The position numbers and the translations under genes were made by a program. 64,000 nucleotides of DNA, taken from contig BSBK01000523.1 of assembly GCA_027943335.1 (NCBI GenBank), positions 372,001 through 436,000 on the forward strand, in the 5' to 3' direction. Each line of letters starts with the position of its first letter. The first letter of the stretch is position 1. The DNA is from Chamaecyparis obtusa. Its lineage: Eukaryota; Streptophyta; Pinopsida; Cupressales; Cupressaceae. A model generated the notes under the pieces. That model saw only the letters and a program-made list of their open reading frames with translations. It was not told the DNA's origin and did not search any database. Below are positions 33,441 to 43,927 of the stretch, one piece after another.

Positions 33441-34336
33441 TGTTGATGTTTATAACTTCATTCAGATAAAACAATTATTATAAGAAAATATCAATATATA
33501 TATATTGTTATTATTATTATTATTATATATATAATAATAATAATATCTATTATTATTATTATATATATACATATAATTAAATTTGATATTTTTTATAATA
33601 ACTATATTATGTATCGAATAAGCATCATAAAATATATTTGGTATTTTCATTTTGTATTGATTTTCATTACTATCATTTTATAATCATACAAATACCGATT
33701 TGTATTGGCTATCCATATCGATGCAGATTAATACCAATTTGTATTGGTTATACACATCACCAATGTGTATTAGTTAATATAAAATCTATGTCTGTGTTTA
33801 CTCACCGATCGGTCTTCAAAAGGCTGAGACTAATAATCGGGTGATACACTGTGATTGACGTGTACATGATCAAGTGTCGAATATTATCGAGCAGTTCATT
33901 ACGGTATTGGGTGACTTGGCAAAGATACCGATTAGTATCGGTTTAACTTAACAGTGATACCGATGGATATCGGTTGGCATGTGAACATCGAGTATTGTCA
34001 GCGCAGATTAATATTGGTTAGTTACGAATCGGCACCGATTAATATTGTGGAAAGACATGTTGATGAATAGACATGTGTGGAGACATGTCTCTTCATCAAC
34101 ATGCCTACACTTATATATAGACCTTTCATGATTGAATGATGACAAGTATATAAATCGAACAATACAAGTCTCACTTCTCTATCTGCAGAATATTGATATT
34201 AACATATTTATATATATCTGTTACTATATCAATAATATATATATATATATATATATATTGTGATTAAATATATTACACATATTGAGGTTATATAAGAAAA
34301 TGAAAAGCCATATATTCTTGATCGTAAAATTTAACA
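33441..34336 (+). repeat. 5' LTR of Gag-D
   Basis: tgttgatgtttataactt ... gtaaaatttaaca. It has AT-rich microsatellites (33497-33560, 34233-34258), several ataccgatt/gtat(c/t)gg motifs between 33690 and 34050, and a promoter-proximal nested inverted repeat at about 34052-34105. Confidence 0.9.
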
Positions 34337-34350
34337 TGGTATCAAAGCCA
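34337..34350 (+). promoter_or_regulatory. Primer-binding site of Gag-D
   Basis: tggtatcaaagcca immediately after the LTR; same variant as in Copia-A. Confidence 0.8.
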
Positions 34351-34421
34351 GGTTCCTTCTTTGAAGTCTAACTGCTTGAAGGAAGATCCGATTAGATTGA
34401 AGGAAGATCAAGATCAGATTT

Positions 34422-35246
34422 TTGGAAATCTCGTACCTACAGAATGGCAAATGGAATGAGACTCGAAAACTTGAAGGTGCCTCCGATTTTGAATCATGGA
34501 AACTTCAAATGATGTTGATATTAAGGAAGAATGAGCTAAAGACAATAATAGAAAATCCTCTTAAACCTAATGGAAATGATGAGCAGAATAAATGGGAAAA
34601 AAACAATACTAGAGAAATGGAATTATTAGTGGATGGAGTGAAAAATCATCTACTACGTGTCATCACAAAGTTAGACTTTGCTTATGACATGTTCAAAGCC
34701 CTAGAAAATATGTTTGAGATCAACAACACCAGCAGAATTCTTACTCTTAAAAATCTACTCTCTAATATTAAAATGAGTAAAGGAGAGACTATCACCTCAT
34801 ATTTAATCAGGATAACAGAATTAAGGAATCAACTCTCTTCTATTGGTCACATTTATGATAATGAGTTAACTATGATAACTCTAAATGGGCTCCCTATCTC
34901 ATGGGAAAACTTTAGACAAGGAGTAAGTGCTCGCACCAAACTCCCCAAATTTTATCGACTAAAAGCTGACTGCATTCAAGAAGAGTACAACCTGAAATCC
35001 AGAGGAATCATAGAATCCACAAAAGAAGATGTTCAGGTTCTCGTCACTAGTTCAAAAAGGAAAAAGGGCATGAAGTCATATGATCAACAGCCGTTCAAGA
35101 AACCAAGAGACCTCTCTTCAATGCAATGTTTTAGATGCGAAAAATATGGTCACACTACAAGAAAGTGTCCTAACAGACTTAGAATGCAAGCTTCCCTTGC
35201 TGAAGTAAATAATTCAGATGTATGTTCAGAGAAATATGTATTCTAA
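34422..35246 (+). pseudogene. gag: Gag-D gag (UBN2-type) with zinc knuckle
   Basis: A 274-codon frame with standard copia Gag landmarks: EGASDFESWKLQMMLILRKN, LENMFEINNTSRILTLKNLL, TSYLIRITELRNQLSSIGH and NGLPISWENFRQGV, followed by a basic stretch and the zinc knuckle CFRCEKYGHTTRKC. It resembles Copia-A's Gag region by region, so a related autonomous copia could mobilise it. The frame opens at a TTG (34422) and has no upstream ATG in frame before residue 29, so the original start codon seems mutated. The reading frame is otherwise unbroken and ends at a normal stop; no pol follows. Confidence 0.8.
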
Positions 35247-35261
35247 AAGAAATTCAAGATA

Positions 35262-35480
35262 CCTTGTGATTGAGAGGGAGTTCACTGATAAAGATAAGAA
35301 CTTCTAAGGTAAACTTGAAATGATTATTGATTATTATATTAATGTTATTTTATAACTATATGGGCCCTGTGTAAATCATAAGGAAGTGACGACTTCCAAA
35401 TGATTATCACTTGTATTTGTTAAAGTTATTGGAAGGTCACGGTCTTACAATAACTTTCATTATAATAGATATTTTATGAT
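35262..35480 (+). repeat. 3' non-coding region shared by Gag-D and TRIM-G
   Basis: About 200 bp (gagggagttcact ... gacgacttccaaatgattatcacttgtatttg ... ttattg(g/t)aaggt(c/g)acg) also present at 46665-46860 in TRIM-G. It includes the small hairpin ggaagtgacgacttcc (35382-35397; 46777-46792). Confidence 0.8.
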
Positions 35481-35489
35481 GATTTACAA

Positions 35490-35765
35490 AGCTCATGAGT
35501 TTGTGGATAGAATCGCCAATGGAGGCAATCCACACCAAAGCTCATGAGTTTGTGGAAAGAATCGCTGATGGAGGCAATCCACACGAGAGATTGTGGATAG
35601 AATCGACGATGGAGGCAATCCACACCAAAGCTCGTGAGTTTGTGGATAGAATCACCGATGAAGGCAATCCACACCAAAGCTCGTGAGTTTGTCGATAGAA
35701 TCGCCGATGGAGGCAATCCACACGAGAGCTTGTGGATAGAATTGTCGATGGAGGCAATTCACCTA
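35490..35765 (+). repeat. Tandem inverted-repeat array of Gag-D (six units)
   Basis: Alternating 41- and 49-bp units around the core tgtggatagaatcgccgat ggaggcaatccaca, whose ends tgtggat/atccaca are inverted repeats. It lies directly upstream of the polypurine tract. The same array, longer, is in TRIM-G at 46908-47385. It keeps open frames on both strands only because two units total 90 bp. Confidence 0.85.
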
Positions 35766-35817
35766 GGAACAAACTTTCACAATTTATGAACTTATTGTGA
35801 TATGCATTTTATCTTCT

Positions 35818-35832
35818 CTAGCCAAGAGGGAG
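35818..35832 (+). promoter_or_regulatory. Polypurine tract of Gag-D
   Basis: ctagccaagagggag adjoining the 3' LTR start tgttgatg. Confidence 0.8.
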
Positions 35833-35901
35833 TGTTGATGTTTATAACTTCATTCAGATAAAATAATTATTATAAGAAAATATCAATATATATATTGTGC
35901 T

Positions 35902-35935
<34 letters not shown>

Positions 35936-35953
35936 ATAATATCTATTATTATT

Positions 35954-36773
35954 GAGCACGAGCTCATAACGCAACGGTGTTGCGAGCCCCTATGAATAGG
36001 GGTGTTCAAGGTTCGAATCGCCGGAGGTCTTTGCATGCGCACGCGCGGATATTTGACCAGCAGCTGGCTTTGACCATGGATGACAGTGGATGGATGCCGA
36101 TGTGGTTCGTCGGTGCTGACGGGGAAGTATGGACGATGCGCAGACTTGACTGGTCACGGGAGTCAGAATGAGTCGGCGACCAGCACTACTTGGAGCGCAT
36201 GAATAGCAAAGAGGATGGTTATGGTGGGCTAACGTGTCTGCAAACTCACCAGTGGAATGGATGGCACTAGTTGGGAGTTATAAGGAGACCGCCATGGAGT
36301 GATAAGGGAGGGCTCAACGTATGGAGTGATAAGGTGATTTGGAGGGATAAGGATTGTGGACTAATATGGTGGCATGGAGCAATAAGGAGCATGGAGTGAT
36401 AAGGGTGCATGGAGCGATAAGGTGATTTGGAGGGATAAGGATTGTGGAGTAATTAGGTGGTTGCACATGAGCATGGAGCAATAAGGTGTGTGGAGTGATA
36501 AGGGTGACCTCTCGCGGGGAGATATAAGGTGGGTGCAATTTCGAGGACGTTGAGATGGAAGGATGGTACGGAGGAAGAGCTAAATGGTGGCAGATGGATA
36601 CACGGTGATCCCTTCGATGGTGTTGGCTCGATGGATGACCAAATACCACATCGAATACCAACCATGTATTGGCAATCTAATCTACAAGATACCACCACGG
36701 GGATGGGGTCCCCCTCTGTGACCCCATTGGTTCATAACTCCAGTCAAAAGCGAAACCAATTACCGATCAAAAA
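35954..36773 (+). mobile_element. tRNA-headed SINE, about 820 bp, with 23-bp target duplication
   Basis: Flanked by identical taataataatatctattattatt (35931-35953 and 36774-36796), present once at the matching place of the 5' LTR. The first about 75 bp resemble a tRNA: a box-A-like gagctcataacgcaacgg (about 35960-35977), an anticodon-arm-like cccctatgaatagggg (35987-36002) and box B ggttcgaatcg (36010-36020). The body has eight or so copies of (a)tggag(t/c)(g/a)ataagg (36289-36530). The 3' end is attaccgatcaaaaa, similar to plant LINE ends. No coding capacity is claimed. The length is unusual for a plant SINE. Confidence 0.75.
36289..36530 (+). repeat. Internal short repeats of the SINE body
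   Basis: Repeated tggag(t/c)(g/a)ataagg and two near-identical copies of gataaggtgatttggagggataaggattgtgga (starting about 36328 and 36416). They create open but meaningless frames on the minus strand. Confidence 0.75.
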
Positions 36774-37734
36774 TAATAATAATATCTATTATTATTATAT
36801 ATATATACATATAATTAAATTTGATATTTTTTATAATAACTATACTATGTATCGAATAAACATCATTTAATATAATTGGTATTTTCATTTTGTATTGATT
36901 TTCATTACTATCGTTTTATAATCATACAAATACCGATTTGTATCGGCTATCCATATCGATGCAGATTAATACCAATTTGTATTGGTTATACACTATTGGT
37001 TCCCAAAACCGCAGATTGAAAATCCAAGAGCCTACCAATTCTCCAATAGGATTCCAAATCAGTTTTGGCCAACGAACGGGAATAATCCAAATTCCCCTGC
37101 ACTTTAGGCTTCGCTACACCTAGGCGGGTAAACCTTCACCTCAAACCTAATCACCTTATTCAAGGTTTTTCTATAGCGAATTTAAGCTTGTGAGTTCTCC
37201 GGTTGGCAAAGTCCTCAAAACTCGATCAATATAAAGTATTGTGAATGCTTGAAATGATTGAACGTTTTATATAATGTTTATTAATAATTGATAAAAATGC
37301 TTGCAAGAAGGAAGTATATAGATTTATGACTTCAATTAATAACTCCAATAATTATATTCCAATGATTTTAAATGACCAGTGCCTTTGTTTATCTGGGCGA
37401 TAGAGTCAACTATAACAAGGATTATTACATACAACTTTATGAGACAATATTTATTAAAATATCATCAATTACTTCTAAGCTCTGCAAAAGACAAATCTTA
37501 TATGCAATTCTCCGTTAGTCCAAAAGGAATTTAACTTCTCCGGCTGGAAGTCCGATTAGACAGAGATAAGGAAACACATATTTCACACTATCCTGATTGT
37601 CGAACAAAGAATGCAGGAAAATATCCAATGCAAAAATAAAACTCTGTCAAAATAATTCAATAATCTATTCATTGATCACAAAGGACGAATCCACATTTTA
37701 ATTGTAATCTCTTTGCCTTGAAAAAGGGACCTTT

Positions 37735-39093
37735 GTAAAGAATAGCATTTTCAGTATCAAGAATAGTACAGGTGAGATGGTTGCTGACAGGATTATTATT
37801 AACAAGGAGGCTGTGGATTTCTTCTCAAAGTGTAAATCTCAGGAAGTCATTGATGAGAGAACTTATGATTCTGTCTTGGAAGTCATTCCCCCTCTTATCT
37901 CAAAAGACATGAACAGGTTTTTAATGGCTCCTACTTCTAAAGAGGAAGTGAAAAATGCTCTTTTTGGTTTAGGAGGTGACAAAGCACCTGGACCTGATGG
38001 TTTTCCTGCAGCTTTCTTTTAGAAACTATGGCCGATTTTTGGAAATGACTTATGGGAGGTGGTTGAAGAATCCAGAAAGGGAGGTTTTATTCTTAAAGAT
38101 TTTAACTCTACCTTCATTGCCCTTGTTCCTAAAAAGAGTGAACACGTCACTTTTGAGGACTTCAAGCCTATTACCCTGTATAATGCAGTTTACAAAGTCA
38201 TTTAAAAAGTGATAGCTAATAGACTCAAACAGGTTTTAAACAAAATCATTTCTAAAGAACAAAGTGGCTTCTCTCCGGGGAGATCAATCTTTGAGGGTAT
38301 TATTGTAGCTCATGAAGCTGTTCACTCAATAAGAATGTCTAAAGCTCAAAAGATGATGGTGAAATTGGACATTAAGCGGGCCTATGATGAAGTTGATCGA
38401 AGCTTTTTGGTGAAGGTTTTATATAAGTTTGGATTTGGGGAGTATTGGATCCAATGGATAAAAGGATGCATAGATACTCCAAGATTCTCTATTTTGGTGA
38501 ATGGGAGTCCGCAGGGTTTTTTCTCTCAAGAGAAAGGCATTAGACAAGGGGACCCTTTATCACCCTTCCTTTTTATCATTATGGCGGAAGTGTTAGGACA
38601 GTTGATTAATAAGTGTAGGGATAAGGGGGATTGGATGGGAATCAAGATCACAGATGGTGTGGAGGCTATGACTCATTTGCAATTTGTGGATGACACTTTT
38701 TTGGGAGGCGAAGCTTCTGTGCAAGAAGCAAGGATCATGAGGGACACTCTCATGCTTTATGGCAGAGTATCAGGACAGTTTATAAACTAGAAAAAATCGG
38801 AGGTTTTTTTCTTCAATACTCCACATCAGTTACAGGTTAGAATTTGCAAAATTTTAGATATGCAACAATGGAGGATGCCTAACCGATACTTAGGTATTCC
38901 TTTTTTTACTCGTGGAAACAAAGCTAATTTGTGGAAAGATTTAATTGATAAGTGTTTCAGGAAGATGGAAGGATGGAAAGGGAAATGGTTGTCTTCTGTA
39001 GGAAGGATTCTCATGTTGCAATCAGTGATTTCAGCCATACCAATATACTCTATGATGTGTATGGATATGCCTAAAAAGGTCCTAAAACTTTAA
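37735..39093 (+). pseudogene. LINE-F reverse transcriptase
   Basis: One frame with stops at 38020, 38203 and 38788. Landmarks: SKDMNRFLMAPTSKEEVKNA, GDKAPGPDGFPAAFF, FIALVPKK...FKPITLYNAVYKVI, EQSGFSPGRSIFEG, VKLDIKRAYDEVDRSF, GIRQGDPLSPFLFIIMAEVL, the catalytic LQFVDDTFLGG, and NRYLGIPFFTRG with KWLSSVGRILMLQSVISAIP. Reading ends at a TAA near 39091, where a frameshift leads into the next part. All core RT motifs are intact apart from the stops. Confidence 0.85.
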
Positions 39094-39101
39094 CTCAGAA
39101 A

Positions 39102-40252
39102 ATGAGGAAATTTTTCTGGAACGGTGCTAATGAAGAAGACAAGATTCCTCTCTTAGCATGGGAGAAAATCTGCAGGCGGAAAGCAAATGGTGGAGCTGGA
39201 ATTCGTAATTGGCACTACATGAATAAGGCTCTAGGAGCAAAATTGGTTTGGAGTATGTATAAAAATCCAACTCAATATTGGGTTAGGATTCTGCAAGCAA
39301 AATATCTGGATAGTGCTGATGCTGAAAGGATCCTAACTATTCGTGATCCGCCTAAAGGATCAGCAATATGGAATTTTATCTTGTCCTACAAACAGATTAT
39401 CACAACTCACCTCTCCTGGCAAATAAGGAACGGATCAAAAGCTAAATTCTGGGTAGATTCCTAGGATGGGCATAAGGCTCTTGTGGATGATGGTTGCAAT
39501 GTGGATCTTCAAGCTTACTTCTCTTTGAATTGGGGAGATAGGGTCTACGACTATATGGTTCAAAATATTCATGGTGTTGGTCCTCGTTAGCAATGGAGGA
39601 GCTTGGATAGCGAGGATATTACGCCTCAGCAAAAGGCACACATGCAATCTATATTTGATAAAAGAATCCTTAATCACAGTGGTAAGGAGGATAAGTTGTT
39701 CTGGTGTGGCTCACAGTCAGGTAATTACTCAGTTAAGTTGGGTTACAGATTCATTGAAGACTCGAAAGATGCCCTATTTTCTTCCTGGGACTTATGCTGG
39801 CATCGAGATATTCTCCCAAAAGCTAGAGCCTTTACATGGCTTGCAAGCAAAGGAAGAATTTTAACTGTGGAAAGAAGGAAACGATTAGGCATGGCAAGTC
39901 CGACGAGGTGTGCTCTTTGTGAAGGCCATGAGGAAACTATTGATCATTTACTAGTGCAATGTAAATTTGCTAGTAAATGTTGGGACCATGTGCAGATGAA
40001 GTTAGGGTGGTTGGGGCCAAGACAAAATAGTGTGAAGGGCATTCTGGATGGTTGGCCAACAACTTTTAGTAAGTCGACACTCTCAAGCATATGGATTATC
40101 TCCCCCTCGTTAATATTTTGAGAACTATGGAAGGAACGAAATAGAAGAATTTTCAAAGGGGAAGCTGAAACCTTGAAAAGGTGTATTAACCGGATTGATC
40201 ATGCTATTGAAGAGGTTATGGGGGTGGCAGCCTCGAGAAAACAAGCTCTTTG
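39102..40252 (+). pseudogene. LINE-F C-terminal zinc-binding (zf-RVT) region
   Basis: Frame 39102 onward: FFWNGANEEDKIPLLAWEKI, KANGGAGIRNWHYMNKALGA, then after stops at 39462 and 39588 the zf-RVT part, WHRDILPKARAFTWLASKGR and RCALCEGHEETIDHLLVQC (C-x2-C...H-x4-C). It ends near ELWKERNRRIFKGEAETLKR. It lies between RT and RNase H as in plant LINEs; the function of this region in priming is inferred from family knowledge. Confidence 0.8.
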
Positions 40253-40332
40253 AGTGCCTTTTACACAAAGTTATACTCTTATACAGAGAAAATGGCCGGG
40301 GATCAGATTTAAGTCTCCTCTGGGTTCTCTAA

Positions 40333-40845
40333 TTGTCAAATCTAAAAAGGAGAAAGAGGTTGGGGTTGTTTGGAAAGCCCCAAGATGAGGGATGGATGAA
40401 GGCAAATTTTGATGGAGCGGCGCAAGGTAATCCTGGCAGATCAGGTGCTGGTGTTATTATTAGAAATTCTAAGGGAGAGACTGTGGTTGTTGGAGTTATG
40501 AGGTTGAAGGATGGTACAAATAATATGGCTGAGGGACAGGCAGCTTTGATGGCAAATACGATGGCAAAACAGTATGGTGTATCGAAAATCCACCTTGAAG
40601 GGGATTCGATGACAATTGTGCAAGCAATTGCTAAGTTAACAATTAATGCTTGGCACTTGGAAAATTTCATTGATTTAATTAGGGAAGAATTAAATTCTTT
40701 TGATGATTTTCAAATCACCCATATAAAGCGGGAAGGCAACAGAGAGGCAAATAGATTATCAAAGATTGTCATGTCTTTTGATGAGCTGGAGGTGCCACAT
40801 ATTAGAAGTGGACAATGGGTGTTTGACATGGACATTCCTTTCTGA
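40333..40845 (+). pseudogene. LINE-F RNase H domain
   Basis: Plant LINE-type RNase H of about 130 residues: MKANFDGAAQGNPGRSGAGV (first Asp), NNMAEGQAALMANTMA (Glu), IHLEGDSMTIVQAIA (Asp) and HIKREGNREANRLSKI. In the last motif the usual Asp of the A-D-x-L type is Asn, so catalysis is probably lost. The frame is open from a TTG at 40333, not from an ATG; it should be read as a continuation of pol. Confidence 0.85.
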
Positions 40846-41111
40846 CAGGAGTCCTGTGTAATAATTGTTGTGACGTTGTATGGGTTCGTGTTTGGGGTGA
40901 CGGCTTTTGTATGTGCTCCTTCATTATAACACTCTCATTATGAGATATCGTGCGCCTTTAAGTCTTGAAGAAGATGGCGGCTTTTTATTCTTGTTTAAGG
41001 GGCGAATACGTGCGAAGGCGCGGGGTCTTAATGAGAAGGACAAGCTTTGGTTTTGGTGTTGCTGTTGCTGTAGAAGCATAAAGGCGATCTTTTTGGTTTC
41101 TTTTAAGTAAG

Positions 41112-41717
41112 GTGCTTCATTTGATGTTTGGCAAATGTGTTTTCTCTGCAAAATCAATGGAGCCAAACTTCACTTTCAAGACTAAGAAACAGCAGAAAGG
41201 ATTATTTGGCCCGGTAGAGAAGATTCAGTTGCAGAAAATGTTAAAGATTCCAACAGAGCGGGTGATTTCGGCTGTGCAGGAGACTCTTGGCCCTCTTTTC
41301 AACAATAATGATAGGAGATGGAAATTACAAGTGGATATTGCAGCCATGATAATGGCCTAGGGGCTCGAATTATGGGGTTCTGCAGAGAGGGTAAAATGGG
41401 TGATGGAGTCTCTCTTTGAACAAGCTCTACTGGTGGGTATTGAGCAGTTACTTGAATGGGCTCACCCAGGTTGGGCATTTAATTACACTGAAATGTTTGA
41501 AGAGGAGCTGGAAGGGGAGGAAGTGGGCATCGTTCCCTTTTTAATATGGCCGCCGAAGGTGAATAAACAGGCTTACATGGAGGAACGCGGAAGGGCTTGG
41601 CAAATGTTGGTTGCAGCCATTCTGGAGGCTGATGAAGCTCAAAGAAGGGCGGTTGTGCCGGTAAAGGTTCCGAGAAAGAAAAGGTCGGCAAGGCTCTGTC
41701 GTGCAAGGCATTTTTAA
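41112..41717 (+). pseudogene. LINE-F downstream frame after RNase H, unknown
   Basis: About 200 codons in one frame broken by a TAG at 41358. It is helical and acidic (KIQLQKMLKIPTERVISAVQ; YTEMFEEELEGEEVGIVPFL) and ends in a basic tail (VPRKKRSARLCRARHF). I do not recognise it. LINE-H has a comparable frame after its RNase H. It might be a C-terminal ORF unique to these LINEs. Confidence 0.45.
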
Positions 41718-43235
41718 GGTTTGGCAGAATGGTTTTTTGTGGTGGCTCCTCTCTGTTGCAACTTCTTTTTGACTTCTGGTATCCAACTACCAGTGAAGTG
41801 TTTTTGTTGGGCTTGACACTGTCTTGATGTGGATGAGATCTATGCCACATGTAGCCTCTTTTGTGTAAATTTTATAAATAGTATAGCAGCCCTGTGTAAT
41901 TGTCGACGTCTCGGATGATATGCAGTTAGGGGGGATGTAATTATGTGCTACTTAGTAGACTGTGTATTTTGTATTACCTTTTGCACTATTGCATACAGTC
42001 AACAACTACGGTTATTTGGTGTAGGGATGTATGGTCGTAGATACTTTTATGATGGGTCAAGGAGACTCAAATCTTTATATTGTAACTATCTTTATAATCA
42101 ATAAATATAACCTATTACAGATCAAAAAAATATATATATAATATTGAAATTTATATTAAAGTCATGCTCTAATATTTACATCTTCCCTTACAAATATTCT
42201 TCTTCTAATTGCTTATTTGTATTTGTCCCTCTCTCTACATTTTACATTATATGTGTGTGTGTGTGTGTGTGGGTGGCTTTCACACCTCTTTAGGGTGAAA
42301 AGACAACCCTTATTACAAATTATTTTGAAAAACAATAAACTAACTAAAAAATAACTGCCTAACTTTTGGATTTGGGTTTGGTCAAAATACCAAAACACCT
42401 CATGGAAAGCTAAGATTTTTACTAGAGATAGGAAATTTGATTTTTAGATTTTTAAAATGCGACCATCTTTAGGCTTTATCGGCATCATCTTTGTAGCAGG
42501 TCGAAATTCCAGCATTTTCTGAAGGCTTCAATTAGTTAGTTCTATTTATTTGTGTCATAAAGCTTCCTTCCTTTGATTTTTTTAGTATGGAGAAACTTTC
42601 TTATTGATAATGGATTTGGACTCTCAAAATTTAGGGTACCACCATACACATCACCGATGTGTATTAGTTAATTTAGAATCTATGTCTGTGTTTACTCACC
42701 GATCGGTCTTCAAAAGGCTGCGACTAATAATCGAGTGATACACTATGATTGACGTGTACATGATCAAGTGTCGAATATTATCGAGCAATTCATTACGGTA
42801 TCGGGTGACTTGGCAGAGATACCGATTAGTATTGGTTTAACTTAACAGTGATACCGATGGATATCGGTTGGCATGTGAACATCGAGTATTGTCATCGCAG
42901 ATTAATATTGGTTAGTTATGAATCGGCACCGATTAATATTGTGGAAAGACATGTTGATGAACAGACATGTCTCCACTTGTGGAGACATGTCACTTTATCA
43001 ACATGCCTTCACTTATATATAGACCTTTCGTGATTGAATGATGACAAGTATATAAATCGAACAATACAAGTCTCACTTCTCTATCTGCAGACTATTGATA
43101 TTAACATATTTATATATATTTGTTACTATATCAGTAATAATTATATATATATATATTGTGATTAAATATATTACACATATTGAGGTTATATAAGAAAATT
43201 TAAAAGCCATATATTCTTGATCTTAAAATTTAACA

Positions 43236-43431
43236 GTGTTGAAGATTGGTAGTTGCACGAGCTATCTGCTATACCTGTGATGCTTCCATCAACATTCTCT
43301 TTGTGATATTTGCTATGTTGATAATATGTAGCTGCAGGAGTTATCTTTCATACCTGCGATGGTTGCTTCTGCAATTTGATTATGGTGCTTATGTTGATAT
43401 CTAGAAAGATACCTCCCTAGCTAAGAGGGAG
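43236..43431 (+). other. 3' end of another copia internal domain, with polypurine tract
   Basis: Two related about 43-bp segments (gtag(t/c)tgca(c/g)gag(c/t)tatct...atacctg(t/c)gatg) at about 43249 and 43348, then ctccctagctaagagggag abutting the LTR at 43432. The rest of this element is not visible. Confidence 0.6.
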
Positions 43432-43927
43432 TGTTGGAGATATAGCTTCAGGAGATATCTTTCTCTCCTAAATTTGAAATATATAAATAATCTATTCGTT
43501 ATTAAAGTCATCAAAGGATCCTCACCTTGAAAGAACAAGACATTGAAGAGTCAAGACAATGAAGGGTCAAGACAACAAAGGGTCTTCTTTTGTAACTGCA
43601 AGACTATGAAGAGTCAAAGCAATTTTATATATTCTTCCAGGAATTCGTAGATAGAGATATATACAGATTTGATATTCTTTCTAGAGTGAACATATTATAT
43701 GGGTATTGTAAGCAGATCATATCAATGATGATCATTGCTTCAATTTGAGCCCTGTGTTTGGGGAATTGTATTTCAGACTTCTGCTCTTTCATTAATATAT
43801 ATAAGTGATTTATTTGTGGCTCAGTTTTGCCCCTCAAGTTGGAGGGTTTTCACAGGATAAATTGTTCTGTCTTGAGTTCATTATTTTTATTTTCTGTTTA
43901 TCTTATTTCTGATCAGAAAAATCAACA
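43432..43927 (+). repeat. 3' LTR of a truncated copia
   Basis: tgttggagatatagcttc ... gatcagaaaaatcaaca (TG...CA), preceded by a polypurine tract. No matching 5' LTR in the window. Confidence 0.65.

Larger units (their letters stand above)
37690..42129 (+). mobile_element. LINE-F: 5'-truncated L1-type LINE with RNase H
   Basis: RT, C-terminal zinc-binding region and RNase H in the order of plant L1-type LINEs, a downstream frame, a 3' UTR and the end ttacagatcaaaaaaa. The endonuclease and ORF1 are missing, as in 5'-truncated retroposed copies. No target duplication was identified at its 5' junction. Confidence 0.8.
36994..42643 (+). mobile_element. 5.65-kb insert in the Gag-D LTR, unclassified, carrying a LINE
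   Basis: Bounded by atacac (36988-36993 and 42644-42649), which occurs once at the intact site. The first 700 bp (36994-37690) and last 510 bp (42130-42643) are not LINE-like. Near the ends, tggttcccaaaa (about 36997) and the reverse complement of the right end, tggtaccctaaat, form a weak terminal inverted repeat. A (GT)n tract lies at 42251-42270. It could be a DNA transposon that later received the LINE, or a chimeric LINE. Confidence 0.5.
33441..43235 (+). mobile_element. Gag-D: non-autonomous copia-like element encoding only Gag
   Basis: LTR 33441-34336, primer site 34337, gag, a conserved 3' non-coding region with a hairpin array, polypurine tract 35818-35832, and a second LTR from 35833 to 43235 interrupted by a SINE and by a 5.65-kb insert. 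Removing these, the 3' LTR is about 900 bp against 896 bp for the 5' LTR. Flanks atgtt (33436-33440) and gtgtt (43236-43240) differ at one base. The internal domain is only about 1.5 kb and lacks protease, integrase and RT. Confidence 0.85.
35833..43235 (+). repeat. 3' LTR of Gag-D, in three pieces
   Basis: Pieces 35833-35953, 36774-36993 and 42644-43235 align in order with 33441-34336. The first junction duplicates 23 bp (SINE insertion), the second duplicates atacac (5.65-kb insert). Sequence differences from the 5' LTR are few. Confidence 0.88.

Noticed and set aside
35954..36030. A functional tRNA gene
   Set aside because: Box B is good but the acceptor and anticodon arms do not fold into a proper tRNA, and the sequence continues as a retroposed body.
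36314..36870. Minus- and plus-strand frames in the SINE body
   Set aside because: Produced by the short internal repeats; no start context or homology.
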